A stretch of DNA of 64,000 bases. Origin: Sequoia sempervirens (Eukaryota > Streptophyta > Pinopsida > Cupressales > Cupressaceae). Below the pieces are notes generated by a model, which was not told where the DNA came from, made no database searches, and saw nothing but the letters and a program-made list of their open reading frames with translations. This document shows, in pieces, positions 1 through 11,651 of this stretch (within the stretch, counting starts at the first letter, position 1; each line of letters opens with the position of its first letter). Made by a program: the position numbers and the translations under genes. Location of the stretch: assembly GCA_007258455.2 (NCBI GenBank), contig VDFB02018296.1:47602007-47666006 (forward strand), given 5' to 3'.

Positions 1-497
1 TTAGAACTAAGATTTGAGATGAATTTGATTAACTAAGATTGGGAGAGCCTCAGTATCCAACTTGGAAAGATAGAATGCATTGGCCTCCTTGCAGCTAGTG
101 ATGGCGTATGGACCACTCCACATGGCATAAAACTTGGAATGTCTTCCATCTTTGGATCTATCTGCATCCCATTTCAGCACTAGATCTCCTTCTTGGAACA
201 TTCTATGAACTTCCTTCTTATCAAAATTTATTTTGACCTATGCTTAATGTGCCTCTATGACTTGCATAGATTTGTTCCTTATCTCCTCCGGTTCTAAGAG
301 CTCAACCAACCTTACTGTCATAGCATCATTTTCTCTTACTCTAGCTGATGTTCCAACTCAAGAGACGACAACTCCAATGATAATGGTAACCTTTCATCCC
401 TTCCATAAACTAGCATGAAAGGGGAATTGCCAATTGCTCTTTTATGAGTAATTCTATCAACCCAAAGTATTGTCTTCAACTTGCTATGCTAGACCCT
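1..497 (-). pseudogene. Ty3/gypsy integrase C-terminal fragment (G2 family)
   Basis: The frame from 201 to 7 encodes an integrase tail with the motifs GDLVLKWDADRSK and WSGPYAITSC, followed by a spacing typical of the region after the catalytic core in plant gypsy integrases. The stretch from about 497 to 202 continues upstream with stops (RITHKRAIGNSPF and FMLVYGRE are visible). The protein of the 201-7 frame is identical to the one at 24,778-24,972 on the plus strand. The fragment lies head to head with the LINE scrap that begins near 498, exactly as in the other copy. It is a dead remnant, cut on the left by the window edge. Confidence 0.85.
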
Positions 498-590
498 AGT
501 TAATTAAGATTTCCTACTAGAAGTGCTTGGAAGATTTGGATTTATTGATAAATGGTATAGATTTTCACTCCTAGTTAATGGTAGCCTTTT
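498..590 (+). pseudogene. LINE (L1-type) reverse transcriptase scrap
   Basis: A short frame reads GRFGFIDKW followed by SLLVNGS, which resembles the L1-type RT block around KW and the VLVNGS motif. The residues normally between these two motifs are missing. The same scrap lies at 24,385-24,480 (minus). A longer LINE stretch at 28,090-29,030 (minus) contains the same segment and identifies its origin. The join to gypsy sequence falls just after the LVNGS motif. Confidence 0.65.
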
Positions 591-1815
591 TTATGAAGCA
601 TTTCATAGTTTGGATAGATTAGTTTCATTTTTTCAAAAAATTCAAAACCCTAGGTTGTTCCAACACATTGCACAATTTGGAAACTCACAAAATAGAAATA
701 AAAATGATTCTAAACCTAGGTTTGCAAACAATCACATAGTTAACCGTTGTTACTAAAGCCTCTAAAATCCCTACCAGGGCCCAAACACCTCAGGGCATCC
801 CTGTCCTCCTAAAACTAACTTCAAAACTCAGAAAGGGATTGATATTTTTTATCAATTTGCAAGTATACAATTTGGTTTCCAGATCTATAGTAGGTTTATA
901 AACCTATTTTTAACCCTATTACTTTATCTCACTAAGCTCATCCACTAAGGCTTGCAACATTCCTACACAACAAAGAACAATCTATGCAATCACACATCAA
1001 CTTATCATTTATCCACCTACACAAAAACCTCAAGTTCAAAAAAAATCCACATTGATCATAGGACCGCCTCAAAACAAACTCAAACCTCTAGGTTCTATCT
1101 TAAACTTTACAAAATAGCTCACTAGCAATCATGTGTCACAACAACCAAGTTACCACCTAGTTGATCATACATATAACATAAGGAATAACAAGAAACCAAG
1201 ACAATCACAAACCATTCATTCATTGATACCACTCCCAAAACCTATTTTATCTAGTGCTCCTCGTTTACCTCAACATAGTGGAAAGGATATGATCTTGTGG
1301 AACAACTATGTAACACTCTTGCTAATATTTCATTGTGTGATCTAATTCAAACCTCAACAACTTACCATGGAATGGTTCAAAATAGTTTGCAAAAATTTGT
1401 GATTCCTCTTAGTGTGCAGCTAACCAATGTAGCAACCTTAATTGAGGGTATGAATTTGGTCAAAGTGGATAATGTCTTCAATCAAAGTGAATTACCTCCT
1501 TTGGAAATACATAAACAAAATGATGATTTGATGATAATGGAAATTATTATAGGGTTAGGATTATATGTACCCTTATTGATAATCATTTGGGACTTAATAT
1601 TTGTAGTCTGAATCTTTTGGAAAAAATTGGGGTAGATAAGACTAAAATTCAACTAGATAATTTTTCCATTCATGGTTTTGATAGCGTGGGTAAACAACCG
1701 CTTGGTCTGATAACATTACCTACCAAATTTGGTAAGGCTGTGTTTGAAACTCCCATCCATGTCATTCCCCATGATCTTTCATATAATCTTCTCTTGGTTA
1801 AACCATGGATCTGAG
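591..1815 (+). pseudogene. Ty3/gypsy (Tat-like) gag C-terminus and protease, degenerate
   Basis: Frames at 1,133-1,345 and 1,297-1,611 encode a proline- and glutamine-rich linker followed by a block containing LCDLIQTSTTYHGM, like the segment before protease in Tat-type elements. A retropepsin-like domain follows at about 1,570-1,815 in another frame: LIDNHLGLNICS, then IHGFDSVGKQPLG, then SYNLLLVKPWI. The usual D-S/T-G catalytic triplet is not preserved (DNH at that place), and frameshifts separate the blocks. Related copies lie at 23,148-23,829 and 26,845-27,526 on the minus strand. No gag capsid region is recognisable upstream. Confidence 0.75.
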
Positions 1816-2876
1816 AGATGGAGTGCTTTCAACGCTTCATCATCTAATGAAATAGACTTACAACAATAAGGTTTACACACTAAAAGCTGATACAAAATCT
1901 TAAAATTGCTTACAAACTGACACAAGGATGCAAAACCCTTTGAGAACATTGACACCAACTACAAAAGGGGAACCTCTACAAAGAAAAGTGTCTTTCATCA
2001 ATGATAAAGTTGTTGGAGGATGATTGGGGTTCATTAGATTTCACACCTACATGCATGGGTGAATATAATATTATGTAATCAAAACTAGAGAAAGAGAAAG
2101 AGAAAAAAGTTGTGGTCGTATCAACACAATTTGACACTAAAACATCCAAGACACAAGAATGCACAACTTCTAGTAATGAGGAAAACACGAATTACACATG
2201 TACCTATGATGAAAATAATTATGATAAACCACACTCCTCAAAAGAAATGGAAGCAATTTATGGAAGAGGATACCATCTCTGGAAACAATTTGGTTAAATG
2301 GAAAAGGATGTGGAGTGAAAGAGCAAGGAATTTGTGTTCCTATAGAGCTTAATACACAAGAAACAACAAGAGTTCTTGGTTATTTCCCTTCAAAAGAAAC
2401 AAAAACATCAAGGAGACCTTTACTTAATTTCAATGTTATAAAGAAATATTCTTCTAAGATAAATTTAAAATTTGTCCATCCTGATTTGATAGACACTACA
2501 TGAGAGAATATGTCATTGGATGTCTTTAAAAATGATGAGTCTCTTGAAGAATTCTTGGGAATGAAGGACACTTTACGTAAAGAGCATCGTAATCAATGGA
2601 TTCCCTATTGTTTAAATGTTAAAGGAGACTTTGGGAAAGAAAAGGAAATATATAATGATGAAAAAGATGAACCCAAAACAATCCCTAATGATCCAAATTG
2701 TAATGCACTACTTGTGGGAGATACCTTGGAAGTGCCAATGGATCCATTTAATGAAGAGAATGAAACAAATTGGAAAATCTCTTGATGAAGATGAACAAGA
2801 GGATCATGTAACTTTATTACATAAGTTTCCCGAAATATTTTCTTTTACTTATTCAAATATGCCACACATTGACATT
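1816..2876 (+). pseudogene. Ty3/gypsy linker between protease and RT, degenerate
   Basis: Several frames encode an acidic linker typical of the stretch before RT. The segment at 2,510-2,785 includes EFLGMKDTLRKEHRNQW and NALLVGDTLEVPMDPF. A frame ending near 2,876 reads HKFPEIFSFTYSNMPHID, the usual lead-in to the RT domain. The sequence then jumps directly into integrase zinc-binding sequence, so RT and both RNase H domains are missing. The same jump occurs at 17,860-17,880 in the inverted copy. Confidence 0.75.
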
Positions 2877-4065
2877 AGGGCTCACATACGAAAGTTGAAA
2901 GCTTGTTATATAATCCTAGCTGATGTGTTGTATAGGTGATCATTCAATGGCCTTCTCCTTAGTTGTTGAAGAAAATCTAAAATCCTTGTGGCCCTTGAGG
3001 AAGCTCATGTAGGTGCTTGTGAGGGGCATTTTGGAGGTCGATCTTTTGTTCAAAGATAATTTGAATTAGTTGTTATTGGAAAAAAATCAAAAAATATTGT
3101 TTTGATCATGTCAAAAAGTTTCACAAGTGTTAGGAACACAATAGTTTTATTGATGATCTTGCTTCTGAACTTCATGCTCAAGTCAATATTTGGTCATTTT
3201 CGGTTTGGGGGTTCAATCTAATTGGGGAGATATATCCTCCCTCATCTTTAGGTCATATTCATAATCACTGCTATAGATTATTTCATGACGTGGGTAGAAG
3301 AAATTTCCCTTTGTTCCATGACTACTAATGTAATCTATCATTTTATCTTATAAAACATCATTGCTCGATTTGGTATTCCTTCAACCCTAGTTATGGATAA
3401 TGGAACACCATTTAAAAACAAGGAAGTAAAATTTTTTTTGAACATATTTCACATTCAACATCATTTCTCTACACCATATTATCCACAATCCAATGTTCAA
3501 GTAGAAGCAACAAAAAAAATAGTTGAGAAAATCTTATGAAAAATGGTTAACAAGCATAACAAAGATTGGCATACTCAACTCTCTTATGTATTATGGGCTT
3601 ATCGCACAAGTATTCAGACATCTTCAAGAAACACACCCTATAATCTTGTTTATGGATCCAACACAATAATTCCCTTAGAGTTAGAAATTCCTTCTTTGCG
3701 AGTTTCTCTTAGTGGCCTTAGTGATAATAATTTATAGGGAACAACATTTGCAACAACTTGAAATGCTTGATGAACAATGTATAAACACTCTTGAGCATCT
3801 TCAAGCCTATTCTGAAAGCATGCAATGTGAGTATAATGATAATTTCATTCCTCATTCTTTCAACAAGGGATATTTTGTGTTGTATGAAAATCAACATAAT
3901 GCCAATGTTGCTCTTGATGAGAAAGGAAAGTTCAGCTCGAATAGGTTAGGACCTTATATCATTGATGAAGTTTATGGGTATAGAGCATATAAACTTAAAG
4001 AAATAGATGGTACACCCCTAAAAGAACCTATCAATGTTGTGCATTTGCAAAGATATTACACTTAG
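2877..4065 (+). pseudogene. Ty3/gypsy integrase, degenerate
   Basis: Integrase sequence runs across several frames. KACYIILADVLYR marks the zinc-binding lead-in, and HVGACEGHFGG is part of the zinc-binding domain. IARFGIPSTLVMDNGTPF holds the second catalytic aspartate, YYPQSNVQVEATKK holds the catalytic glutamate, and WHTQLSYVLWAYRTS follows. The C-terminal block at 3,712-4,065 ends with GPYIIDEVYGYRAYKL and INVVHLQRYYT. The first catalytic region is badly eroded, and there are at least four frame breaks. Only the part before 3,047 has a partner in the inverted copy. Confidence 0.85.
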
Positions 4066-4879
4066 AAATCTTTTGAATAGTATGTATTTTAAAGCATGTT
4101 GTTAGATTAAGTAGATAGTTTCTATTTTATCTCGCATTGCTTCATTCTTGAAAAATAATTTTGTGTGTGTTTTGAATCATTATGAGTAATTATTCATTTA
4201 ATTGAATTATTACTTTATTTTGTAAACTATTCAATCATGTGTGTATTGTGTTAAATTAGTTCAATACATGCATTTAATTTTGTAAATTAGATCATAAGAG
4301 CATCTAGTTTAATATGATTACACTTAACCAAAAAATATGGCATCTAAGAAGACATGAGTGTTTAATTAGATCATATTCATTACATAACAATTAGATCATG
4401 GAGAAATTTATTAAATAATCTCATCAAGATTGTCTAATTGATCACATCAATATCTAATATATAGAAACAAAAACACACTCATACATAGATCACAAGATAC
4501 ATGTACATCATAGTCACCACCATAGAAAAATGTGGTGTGTCATAGAAAAATACATATAAGTAGGTCTATAGCTACTAGACTCCTTAGAGCTTGGTGTTGG
4601 TGCTCATCGTGAGATAGTGGATTAGGAATATCCTCTAGAGTCGATATTCTCTCATAGAACCTCTAGTTGGCCTATTGTTGTAGCCTCGCACACGAGTGTT
4701 GTGACACACTCTTGCTCAATTTGATCCCTCTCTTGCATGAGTTGATCGCTCTTTGCTTGAACCTTGCTCAGTTCCTCCCATAGAATAGTCTATGCATCAT
4801 TTTTGGAAGGAACTCGAGTGGCTCTAATCTCCTCATGTGTAACTATAAGCTCCATGTCAGAACTTGAGCATGAAGTTCA
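4066..4879. other. Gene-free spacer between two convergent gypsy remnants
   Basis: No intact reading frame is present. On the minus strand at about 4,700-4,870 a short polar stretch (ELSKVQAKSDQLMQERDQIE) looks like coiled coil, perhaps a trace of a gag-like or accessory protein. The rest is AT-rich DNA that may be eroded LTR or untranslated sequence of the element ending at 4,065. I see no clear LTR ends here. Confidence 0.4.
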
Positions 4880-5190
4880 TAAGTAATATCATGAATCAAA
4901 TTATTATGTTCTTGACACTTGTGACACTTTTTGACATGATCAAAACAATATTGTTTGATGTTTTTCTAGTAATAACCGATTCAAATTAATCTTTGAACCA
5001 AAGATCATCCTCCAAAATGCCCCTCACAAGCACCTACCTGAGCTTTCTCAAGGGCCACAAAGATTTTAAATTTTCTTAAGCATATAAGGAGAAGGCCATT
5101 GAATGATCACCTATGCAACACATCGGCTAGGATTATACAACATGCTCCCAACTTTCGTATATGATCCCTAGTTTTTTTAGTGGTTGGTTC
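4880..5190 (-). pseudogene. Element T integrase N-terminal fragment
   Basis: The minus strand matches 2,935-3,170 of the plus-strand copy, covering the zinc-binding region and the start of the core, with numerous stops. Sequence after this point (below 4,880) has no integrase core, so T is truncated here. The fragment overlaps no intact frame and cannot be functional. Confidence 0.65.
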
Positions 5191-5838
5191 AGGGAAGATG
5201 CCATTCTTTAAATAATTAAATATCGGTGTGTACCACTCACAAAAAGATTCAATATTAGAAACCACTATCTCTTTTATGTTTTCATTTATAAATGGTTTTG
5301 TGAGAGTGTAAATAAAAAATGTGAAGTCTGAGTAAGTATTGAATCAAGAGACACAAGGGAAGCAACACTTTCCATTGCATTTGCTTGTCGATTATGCTTT
5401 CATAGAACATTGTCAATAGTGTATGATGTGAAACACTCCAATATTGTTAATGTGAGGTCATTATACTTGATAACTTATCATGTTTTCTTGATAACCATTA
5501 TTTTTTTTGGTGATTAATTGAGAGTCTAAATATATGAATGTGTTGAACACCTAAGGACAAGGCTACACATAATCCTGTGATAAGAGCCTCATACTTAGTG
5601 GTGTTTTTTGTACATAGGAAATTTAAACAATAGGATAGGGGAATTGGATTTATTGAAGGAGGTATTTATATAAATTCAACACTAGAGCCAGTTCGACATT
5701 GAGAGCCATCAAATTATAATTCCCATGTTCCATTATCATCAATGGTCAACATACTTTTGTCATGAAAAGAATCTTGATTTGGTAATGCTAATGGTAAAGG
5801 GGCCTTAGCTAAATGGTTGGTCAATGCTTGTCCTTTGA
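5191..5838 (-). pseudogene. Element T second (archaeal-type) RNase H domain
   Basis: Directly downstream of the classical RNase H on the minus strand, a frame reads DGSQCRTGSSVEFI, then a segment with CTKNTTKYEALITGL, then a hydrophobic strand before the next motif. These are the FDG..R.G.G and TNN.AEYEALI blocks of the archaeal-type (RVT_3) RNase H acquired by Tat elements. The E-Y-E block is partly altered (TKYEAL for AEYEAL). Its place after the first RNase H and before integrase is the usual one for Tat. Confidence 0.7.
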
Positions 5839-6440
5839 TTTATTTTTGAGAAATGAATTTAAGATCAAACTCAATTAACAACATAACACATTTAGCTAAG
5901 TGTCCTGAAAAATCTAGTTTAGTGAAAAGGTGTTTTAAAGGACCAAACTTTGTGATAACTTGCACTCGAGTGTTTAATAAATAATGCCTCAATTTGTTAG
6001 TTGCAGACACAAGAGCCAAACATTTCTTTTTTATACTTGTGTAATGAGTTTCATAATCAATCAATGTTTGATTGATGTAATAAACAAGATGCTCCTTGCT
6101 ACTCTCATCATGTTGTGCTAATAGCATCACAAGGGCCTGATTTGAAGCTGAGATATAGACGATAAAAGGTTCCCTTGTATGGTTGGTTATAAAACAAGAG
6201 GATTGGCCAAGTATTGTTTCAAGTCCACAAAATATTTGTGAAAATCCTCATTCCATTTAAATTTTGAATCTTTCTCAAGGAGTTGAGTGAAGGGAAGAGT
6301 CCGATCTGCCGAGGATGCCACAAAATGATGAATAACTTGAATCTTTCCTTGTAAACTACACAATTGTGAAATGCTCTTAGGAGGTTTCATGTTTATTATT
6401 GCATCAATTGATCTTCTTTGTTTCCATCTCAATGCCTCTA
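5839..6440 (-). pseudogene. Element T RT connection and classical RNase H
   Basis: The frame 6,432-6,187 encodes the connection region (INMKPPKSISQLCSLQGK, then LPFTQLLEK). The frame 6,130-5,840 encodes the RNase H core: HLVYYINQTLIDYETHY with the conserved Y-INQ-L-DYE-Y pattern, then CLALVSATNKLRHYLL. A frameshift separates the two. The order continues from RT at 7,255-6,571. Degenerate but clearly recognisable. Confidence 0.85.
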
Positions 6441-7255
6441 TGTGACACTATAAATCCTAACAAATTTCCACTATCCACACCAAATAAGCATTTCTTCAGA
6501 TTCAATCTCATGTTGTACTTACATACTCTTTCAAATATTTTACAAAGGATTTTGACATGATCTTGGCATGTTATAGATTTAGAAAAATATCATCAACATA
6601 ATCTTCCGAGATGTTATGTATGAAGTAATGAAATATTAATGTCATAGCTCTTTGATATGTGGCTCTAGCATTTTTTAATCCAAAAGGCATAACCATCCAA
6701 CAAAAAGTTCCCCAAGGTGTAGTGAAAGTTGTTTTATATTGATCTTGAAAATTAATGAAAATTTGATTATATCTTGAAAAACCATCCATAAAGGATAATA
6801 AAGCATATCTCGTAGTTGAATCCACTATCATGTCAATATTAGGAAGGGAAAATCATCCTTTAAAGATTCTTTATTAAGGTCACAAAAATCCGTACACATC
6901 CTAATACGATTATCAAGTTTTGCCATTGCCATAATGTTAGATATCCAAGGTGAATAGTCAATAGGGTGAATGAAACCAACTTGTAAGAGTTCTTCAATCT
7001 CAGCTTTAACCAACAAAGCTATCTTACGATTCATCTTATGTATCTTTTGTCCAACAGGCTTAGAATCTTTTTCAAGAGAAATGTTTTGTGTGACTATCTT
7101 AGGGTCAATACATGGCATATCCGAATAAGTACAAGCAAATATTTTGGGAAAATTATGAAATAAAGTTGTGTGATCGTCTTGTTCATCTTCATCAAGAAAT
7201 TTTCTAATTTTTAACACTCTCTCTTCATTAAATGGATCCATTGAAACTTCCAAGG
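6441..7255 (-). pseudogene. Element T reverse transcriptase
   Basis: The frame 7,253-6,828 begins in the acidic linker (MDPFNEE), passes FPKIFACTYSDMP, and enters RT with EIEELLQVGFIHP and MCTDFCDLNKES. The next frame, 6,831-6,571, overlaps its end by four bases and carries GTFCWMVMPFGLKNARATYQ and the catalytic box DYVDDIF. Fingers and palm are therefore nearly complete apart from one frame change. At 7,253 the element is cut by the 5' LTR of G2. Confidence 0.9.
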
Positions 7256-7256
7256 T
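7251..7256 (+). repeat. Target sequence CAAGGT left of G2
   Basis: The hexamer CAAGGT of the T coding sequence ends two bases before the TG start of the G2 5' LTR. It recurs at 25,925-25,930, four bases after the CA end of the 3' LTR (three filler bases remain once the A shared by both blocks is counted). The extra bases mean the exact duplication length is uncertain, but the shared block supports a single insertion event. Confidence 0.6.
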
Positions 7257-7258
7257 TT

Positions 7259-9060
7259 TGACATTTCATGCCACCCTTAGATGACCCATCAGTATCATCC
7301 AATTTGAGAGATACCACATGGGCCATCTTGCATGAGTTTTTCCTTGAGGGTCCCTAAAATTGGCTAAGCCCCATATTTTTGGGTTTTTGGGCTTTCACTT
7401 GCCTGCTTACTTGTATGATTTCTCCATCGCTCCCACTCCCTTTCCTTTCTTCTTTCCTCTAAGTGTTTCAGGTGTCAGCCTTCAACCTTACCCTTTACCC
7501 CTTACCAATCCCTTCTCTTCCATACTTCTGCCTCCTTCATCTCCTTTCTTAGTTTTCACCAAGATTTTGGGGGTTGGCCATTGGCCTTCCCCTTTATCTT
7601 CTTCTACTCCCTTCATCGACTGCCGCTCGATAGTTTGATTTCCAACCTCTGACGGTTTGAGGTCTGATCTCCAAAATCTCACCTCTTGATTTTGGACTTC
7701 AAACCTTTCGCTTTCTTCTTTCTTCTTCTCACTTTCACTCTTTTCTTCCAAAATTTAGCTAAGTGTTGATTTTTTGAATGTCGACCTTCGGCCTTGTCCT
7801 TCACCTCTTACCTTTCTTTGGTAAGAGGTAACCCTTCTCTCCAACCTCGATGGTTCCTTTGGATGTCACAGTTTCCTATTCTCTTCTCCCTTTGGTACAT
7901 GGTAAGTTGCAAGCCCGATGCTTGACCTCTGACGACCTGATGCCTAATCTTTGATGGCTCAATGCCAAGTGTGTGTGTTTGATGCAAGCATAAAGAAAAT
8001 TGTCAAATCAACCCCTGACCTTTGATTGCCTGATCGCTGATGTTTGAGAAACACATTTTTGGGGCTCAACTCCATTTAATTCGTATGCTTGCAAAGGTGT
8101 TTTTTCGGGCTTGATGCCCTGACAATCCACAAATTGGCATGTTTTTGTTCAACATCACCATTAATGTGTAACTAATTCCTAGCTGCCAAGATTATTTTTT
8201 TAAGGTTTGAGGACAACATTCAATGCTTCCATGACTTCTCCAAGTGATTTTGCAGGTTCTATGCTCATTCATTGTTGATGGGTGTCCCTTCTGACCATTT
8301 CTATACCAAAATCATGGATTTCATAGAGGATTTTGGACAACTTTTCCAAAAAATATTCACAGTAGGGTGGATGGCATGCTAGTTTTTTTTCTCTTCAGGC
8401 TCTTCTTGGCATGATTTTCACAGTAGGTATGGCGACCATGCTTGTTTTGGGCACAATTTTTTTGGATAGATCGCATGCTTCTTTGATTAGACCTACTAAC
8501 ACTAGCTGGGTTAGGGTTTGGTTAATGTTCATCTGCGTTATGCTTGATCTATAAAATAAACACTTGTATTTTTTTGGGGGTTCTTCCTCTAGCTCCTCTA
8601 GGGTTTTTCTATTGCAGACATGATATTTTTTGCATTCTATCATTGTAAAGATTGCTTCTAAGCTTTTATGTTAATAAAATGCAACTATTATCACTGCTAT
8701 CCCTTTCATGTTTGAGTAAAATTGATTTACCTTTGTGTTTGAGTATGTGTTTTAGTTGTTTTATTGATGTATTATGTTGTTTAGAAGTAGGAAGAAACAT
8801 GTTTCTATCTTGGTGCATCAACTTCCTTTTATTTTCATGTTCTCCTTCTATCCCTTTTCCTCTATGATTTGTTAGATTAGGGTAGTGATAGGTTTCATGT
8901 TCTGGGTTAGACCAACACATTTTCACTTAATTTAGAAGAGGAAGGCAACCTTCTCTAGAGATTCAACCTCATTCACGTATGTTCCCAAACCTTGAGGTTG
9001 TTTTCATTGTGTCATTAGATCACTGAACTCTTATTCAGTAGGGTGCAGTTTTATGTGACA
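7259..9060 (+). repeat. G2 5' LTR
   Basis: Begins TGACATTTC and ends TTATGTGACA. The first 540 bases align with 25,238-25,780, and the last 150 align with 25,780-25,921. The middle 1.1 kb (about 7,796-8,915) is absent from the 3' LTR, which therefore carries a deletion, or this copy an insertion. Pyrimidine-rich tracts near 7,420-7,560 give spurious open frames on both strands. No promoter element can be placed with confidence. Confidence 0.8.
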
Positions 9061-9065
9061 AATTT

Positions 9066-9088
9066 TTTTGGCACACCTAGTGGGGCAC
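9066..9088 (+). other. G2 primer-binding site (probable)
   Basis: Five bases after the LTR end, a stretch reading TTTGGCACACCTAGTGGGGC resembles the TTGGCGCC...GTGGGG type of primer-binding site found just after the 5' LTR in many Tat-type gypsy elements. Several positions differ, so the cognate tRNA cannot be named. Confidence 0.5.
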
Positions 9089-10389
9089 AAGAAGAAATTT
9101 CACTTTATTTTGTTGAGAGAATGGTGTTTCTCTCGACATTCCATCTTTGAAGAGGCTCTTAAACATGTACCTGGTGACTTTGTAATCAAAGGAGGACTCT
9201 ACATACAAATTGGTGACCTTGTTGCTACCTAGAATTCCTAGTTCAAGAATATACCTGCACATTCATACCAAGAATCCAAATAAGAGCATCTTCTAGAGGT
9301 AATTTCCAATACATCCAACTCTCATTTTGTACTTCTAGAAGAAGAAATAGACAATATTTGTCACCTATAAGAATAAATAGGAGTGTAAGTCCTTCTCCTA
9401 GAGCCCTATCTATGCCACCTGTGTGTAGATTATTTTAAGCTAGAAAACCCGCTATCCATACAATTTTTTTTATTGCATATGGATTTACCCAGAAATTAGC
9501 CTTTTGTATCTTTTACTGGTGGAAGCCCCTTGATTCTATCCCCAAAAGATTATATATGAGTCAATTCCCTCAAAAGTATTGGGTATGTGTAGGATCATGA
9601 TGGGCCAAAAAGTGGCAATATGATGGGTATTTGTAGGGTATGTGGCTGATGAATTTTTTTTTTACCCAAAATTGATGAAATGAAAAGGTTTTTAAGGGAG
9701 ATTCTTATCTTTCCACCAATATAAATTATGCTTTACTTTGAATTTAATAAATAATTATTATTTATTTTCTATTTGAATTACTACTAAAGTCCAGATTGAT
9801 AGGCTGATTGAAAAAAAAATATAACTTTCAAACTGTATCACATTTTTTGAATCCAAAACATCTGTCAAATTCTATGCTTCATATACTATAGGATTAAAAA
9901 AAAAAAGAATTTCATGAAGTTTTGACCAAGTTAAGGTGGTTAGAGATACAAGTTTTTTTTATATTTTTCAAAGGTTGTAATAAAACATTCATAATTAATT
10001 ATTTACTTGGAAAAAAATTACAAAAAAATATGCATCACATTGGGACATGAGTCCTCTACTTATATCTAAAATCTTATTAAAAATATTATCATTTTATTGT
10101 GGTTAGGGTGGTCGGACAAACACCTACTTATTTTTTCCTTGAAATTTAATTACTACGCATTGAAATTTGAAATTTTCACCAAATAGATTTTATTTAAAAA
10201 ACTAAACCTAGTAGTTTAGAAAATACATTCAATTTTCTACATATTCTATTCTTACATATTTTTGAAATAATATAGATAACTTATTCAAAATTTTACGTCA
10301 AGTTTCCTAACTCTAATTTTTCTAAATTTTTTGCCACTTAAGGGCTTGTTTTTTCCATGATGATTCTGCACATACCCTATTCCCCATTT
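9089..10389 (+). other. G2 leader, no gene seen
   Basis: AT-rich leader between primer-binding site and gag. No reading frame of note, no repeats beyond A/T runs. Long untranslated leaders of this kind are common in Tat-type elements. Confidence 0.5.
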
Positions 10390-11150
10390 TATTGGTGAAA
10401 CATCTACAACTCTAGTAGAACACATCATAGATGTGGAAAACATATGCCCTGGTCATGATGTAATAGAAGACAATGTGGCTATTAGATTACTTACCACTTC
10501 ACTAAAAGGTAAAGCATTACAATGGTATAAAGGATTGCCACCCAAATCCATTCAAAATTGGGATAAGTTAGGGGAGAAGTTATGAAAAAAATTTGAAGAC
10601 AAGAGTGACCATTTGTCCCTAGTAGAAAAACTAACCACAATTAAAAGAGCACCTCATGAATTCATGAGTGATTTCAATTATAGATTCCAAAAGAGTTGGG
10701 ATAAAATTCCTGTTTTGATCAAGCCTTCTCCTGAGCATGCTTTTGTATATTTCTTGAGGGCCCTTAATAGTGATATAGCTATTATAATCCAATCAATGGG
10801 TAGTTTTACCTTACTAGGTGCATATGATGTTACTATAAGGGAAAAAAATAATTTAATTCAAGCTGGGAAGTTAGATCATAGGCCACCAATGCCTTTATTT
10901 CTAGAGCTTCCTTCACAACCAATGGTGGCACCTATCCCAGTGGCTCCTCTTCCAGTGGTTCCCACGAGCCAACCTTCTGCCTCTGTGACACTCCTAGAAG
11001 ATTGGGGCACCTTGCTTCTAAGTATGAATAATGAGTTAATGTCAATAAAGAGGCAACAAGCTCAAAAAAATAGGCCTTATCAGCTTTAGAATCAGGGTTA
11101 TCATCAAAATAGACCACCTTATCAAGGAAAAAAATAGTGGAATCCTACTA
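10390..11150 (+). pseudogene. G2 gag (capsid domain)
   Basis: From about 10,390 the translation reads through a retrotransposon gag domain: LLTTSLKGKALQWYKGLP, one stop near 10,582, then a frame from 10,613 to 11,089. That frame begins with a block containing LTTIKRAPHEFMSDF and then DYRFQKSW-like and YFLRALNSDI motifs. This is the LKG.A..W...L......W..F...F pattern of plant gypsy capsids. The tail is proline- and valine-rich, then glutamine- and asparagine-rich up to 11,150. The in-frame stop indicates inactivity. Confidence 0.85.
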
Positions 11151-11651
11151 ATCTCATGAATAGCATGCACACAACTACTACCAAAAATTTGAAGGCTTTG
11201 GTCCTAGTGTAAAATAATCTAGCATAAGAGCAAGAATGGTGCTACCCTTGTGAGCAAGCTCAATCAAAATTCTTGTCAAAATGGAGAGTTTGTGCAAACT
11301 CTGGTAGCTCAAAATGAAATCTCTGCTTTAGAGCAACAAATTGGCATGAATGAAACAATTGATAATAATCAAAATCATGCATGAGGTGACTCTTAATTTT
11401 TCATTTTGGGTCAAGAGGATTTTTGTGGTGTAAATCAAGTAGATACCAACACAATAACCCATAATACAAGATCAAAGAAAAGAGCAATGGAGGGTGGAAA
11501 AACTTCCATGGTTGGTAAAGCATCATTTTTCTAGGAAACTTATCCAAGTGCAAATGCTAGACCAATAGGTAGAACAAAGGAGGTTCCACAATCAAATCAA
11601 CCTATTAACATGCCTAAAAAAGTGGTGGAGTAGCCTAAGATCACACAAGCA
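11151..11651 (+). pseudogene. G2 gag-protease linker, degenerate
   Basis: Interrupted frames encode N/Q-rich sequence between capsid and protease. No zinc knuckle was seen. Stops are frequent. Nothing else is present in this 500-base stretch. Confidence 0.45.

Larger units (their letters stand above)
1..3047. repeat. Left arm of large inverted repeat
   Basis: This block matches 24,972 down to about 17,694 in reverse orientation, once the copia element at 18,220-22,432 is removed. Several reading frames are identical between the arms (64 and 77 residues), and others differ at only a few positions. The block crosses two junctions between unrelated elements (integrase tail to LINE near 498, LINE to gypsy near 590), and both junctions are shared. 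That points to duplication of a locus rather than independent insertion. The left boundary lies outside the window. Confidence 0.9.

Noticed and set aside
7360..7751. Overlapping open frames on both strands in the G2 5' LTR (92 and 87 codons)
   Set aside because: They follow from a pyrimidine-rich tract, lie within an LTR, and the equivalent in the other LTR (25,338-25,658) differs in length and sequence.
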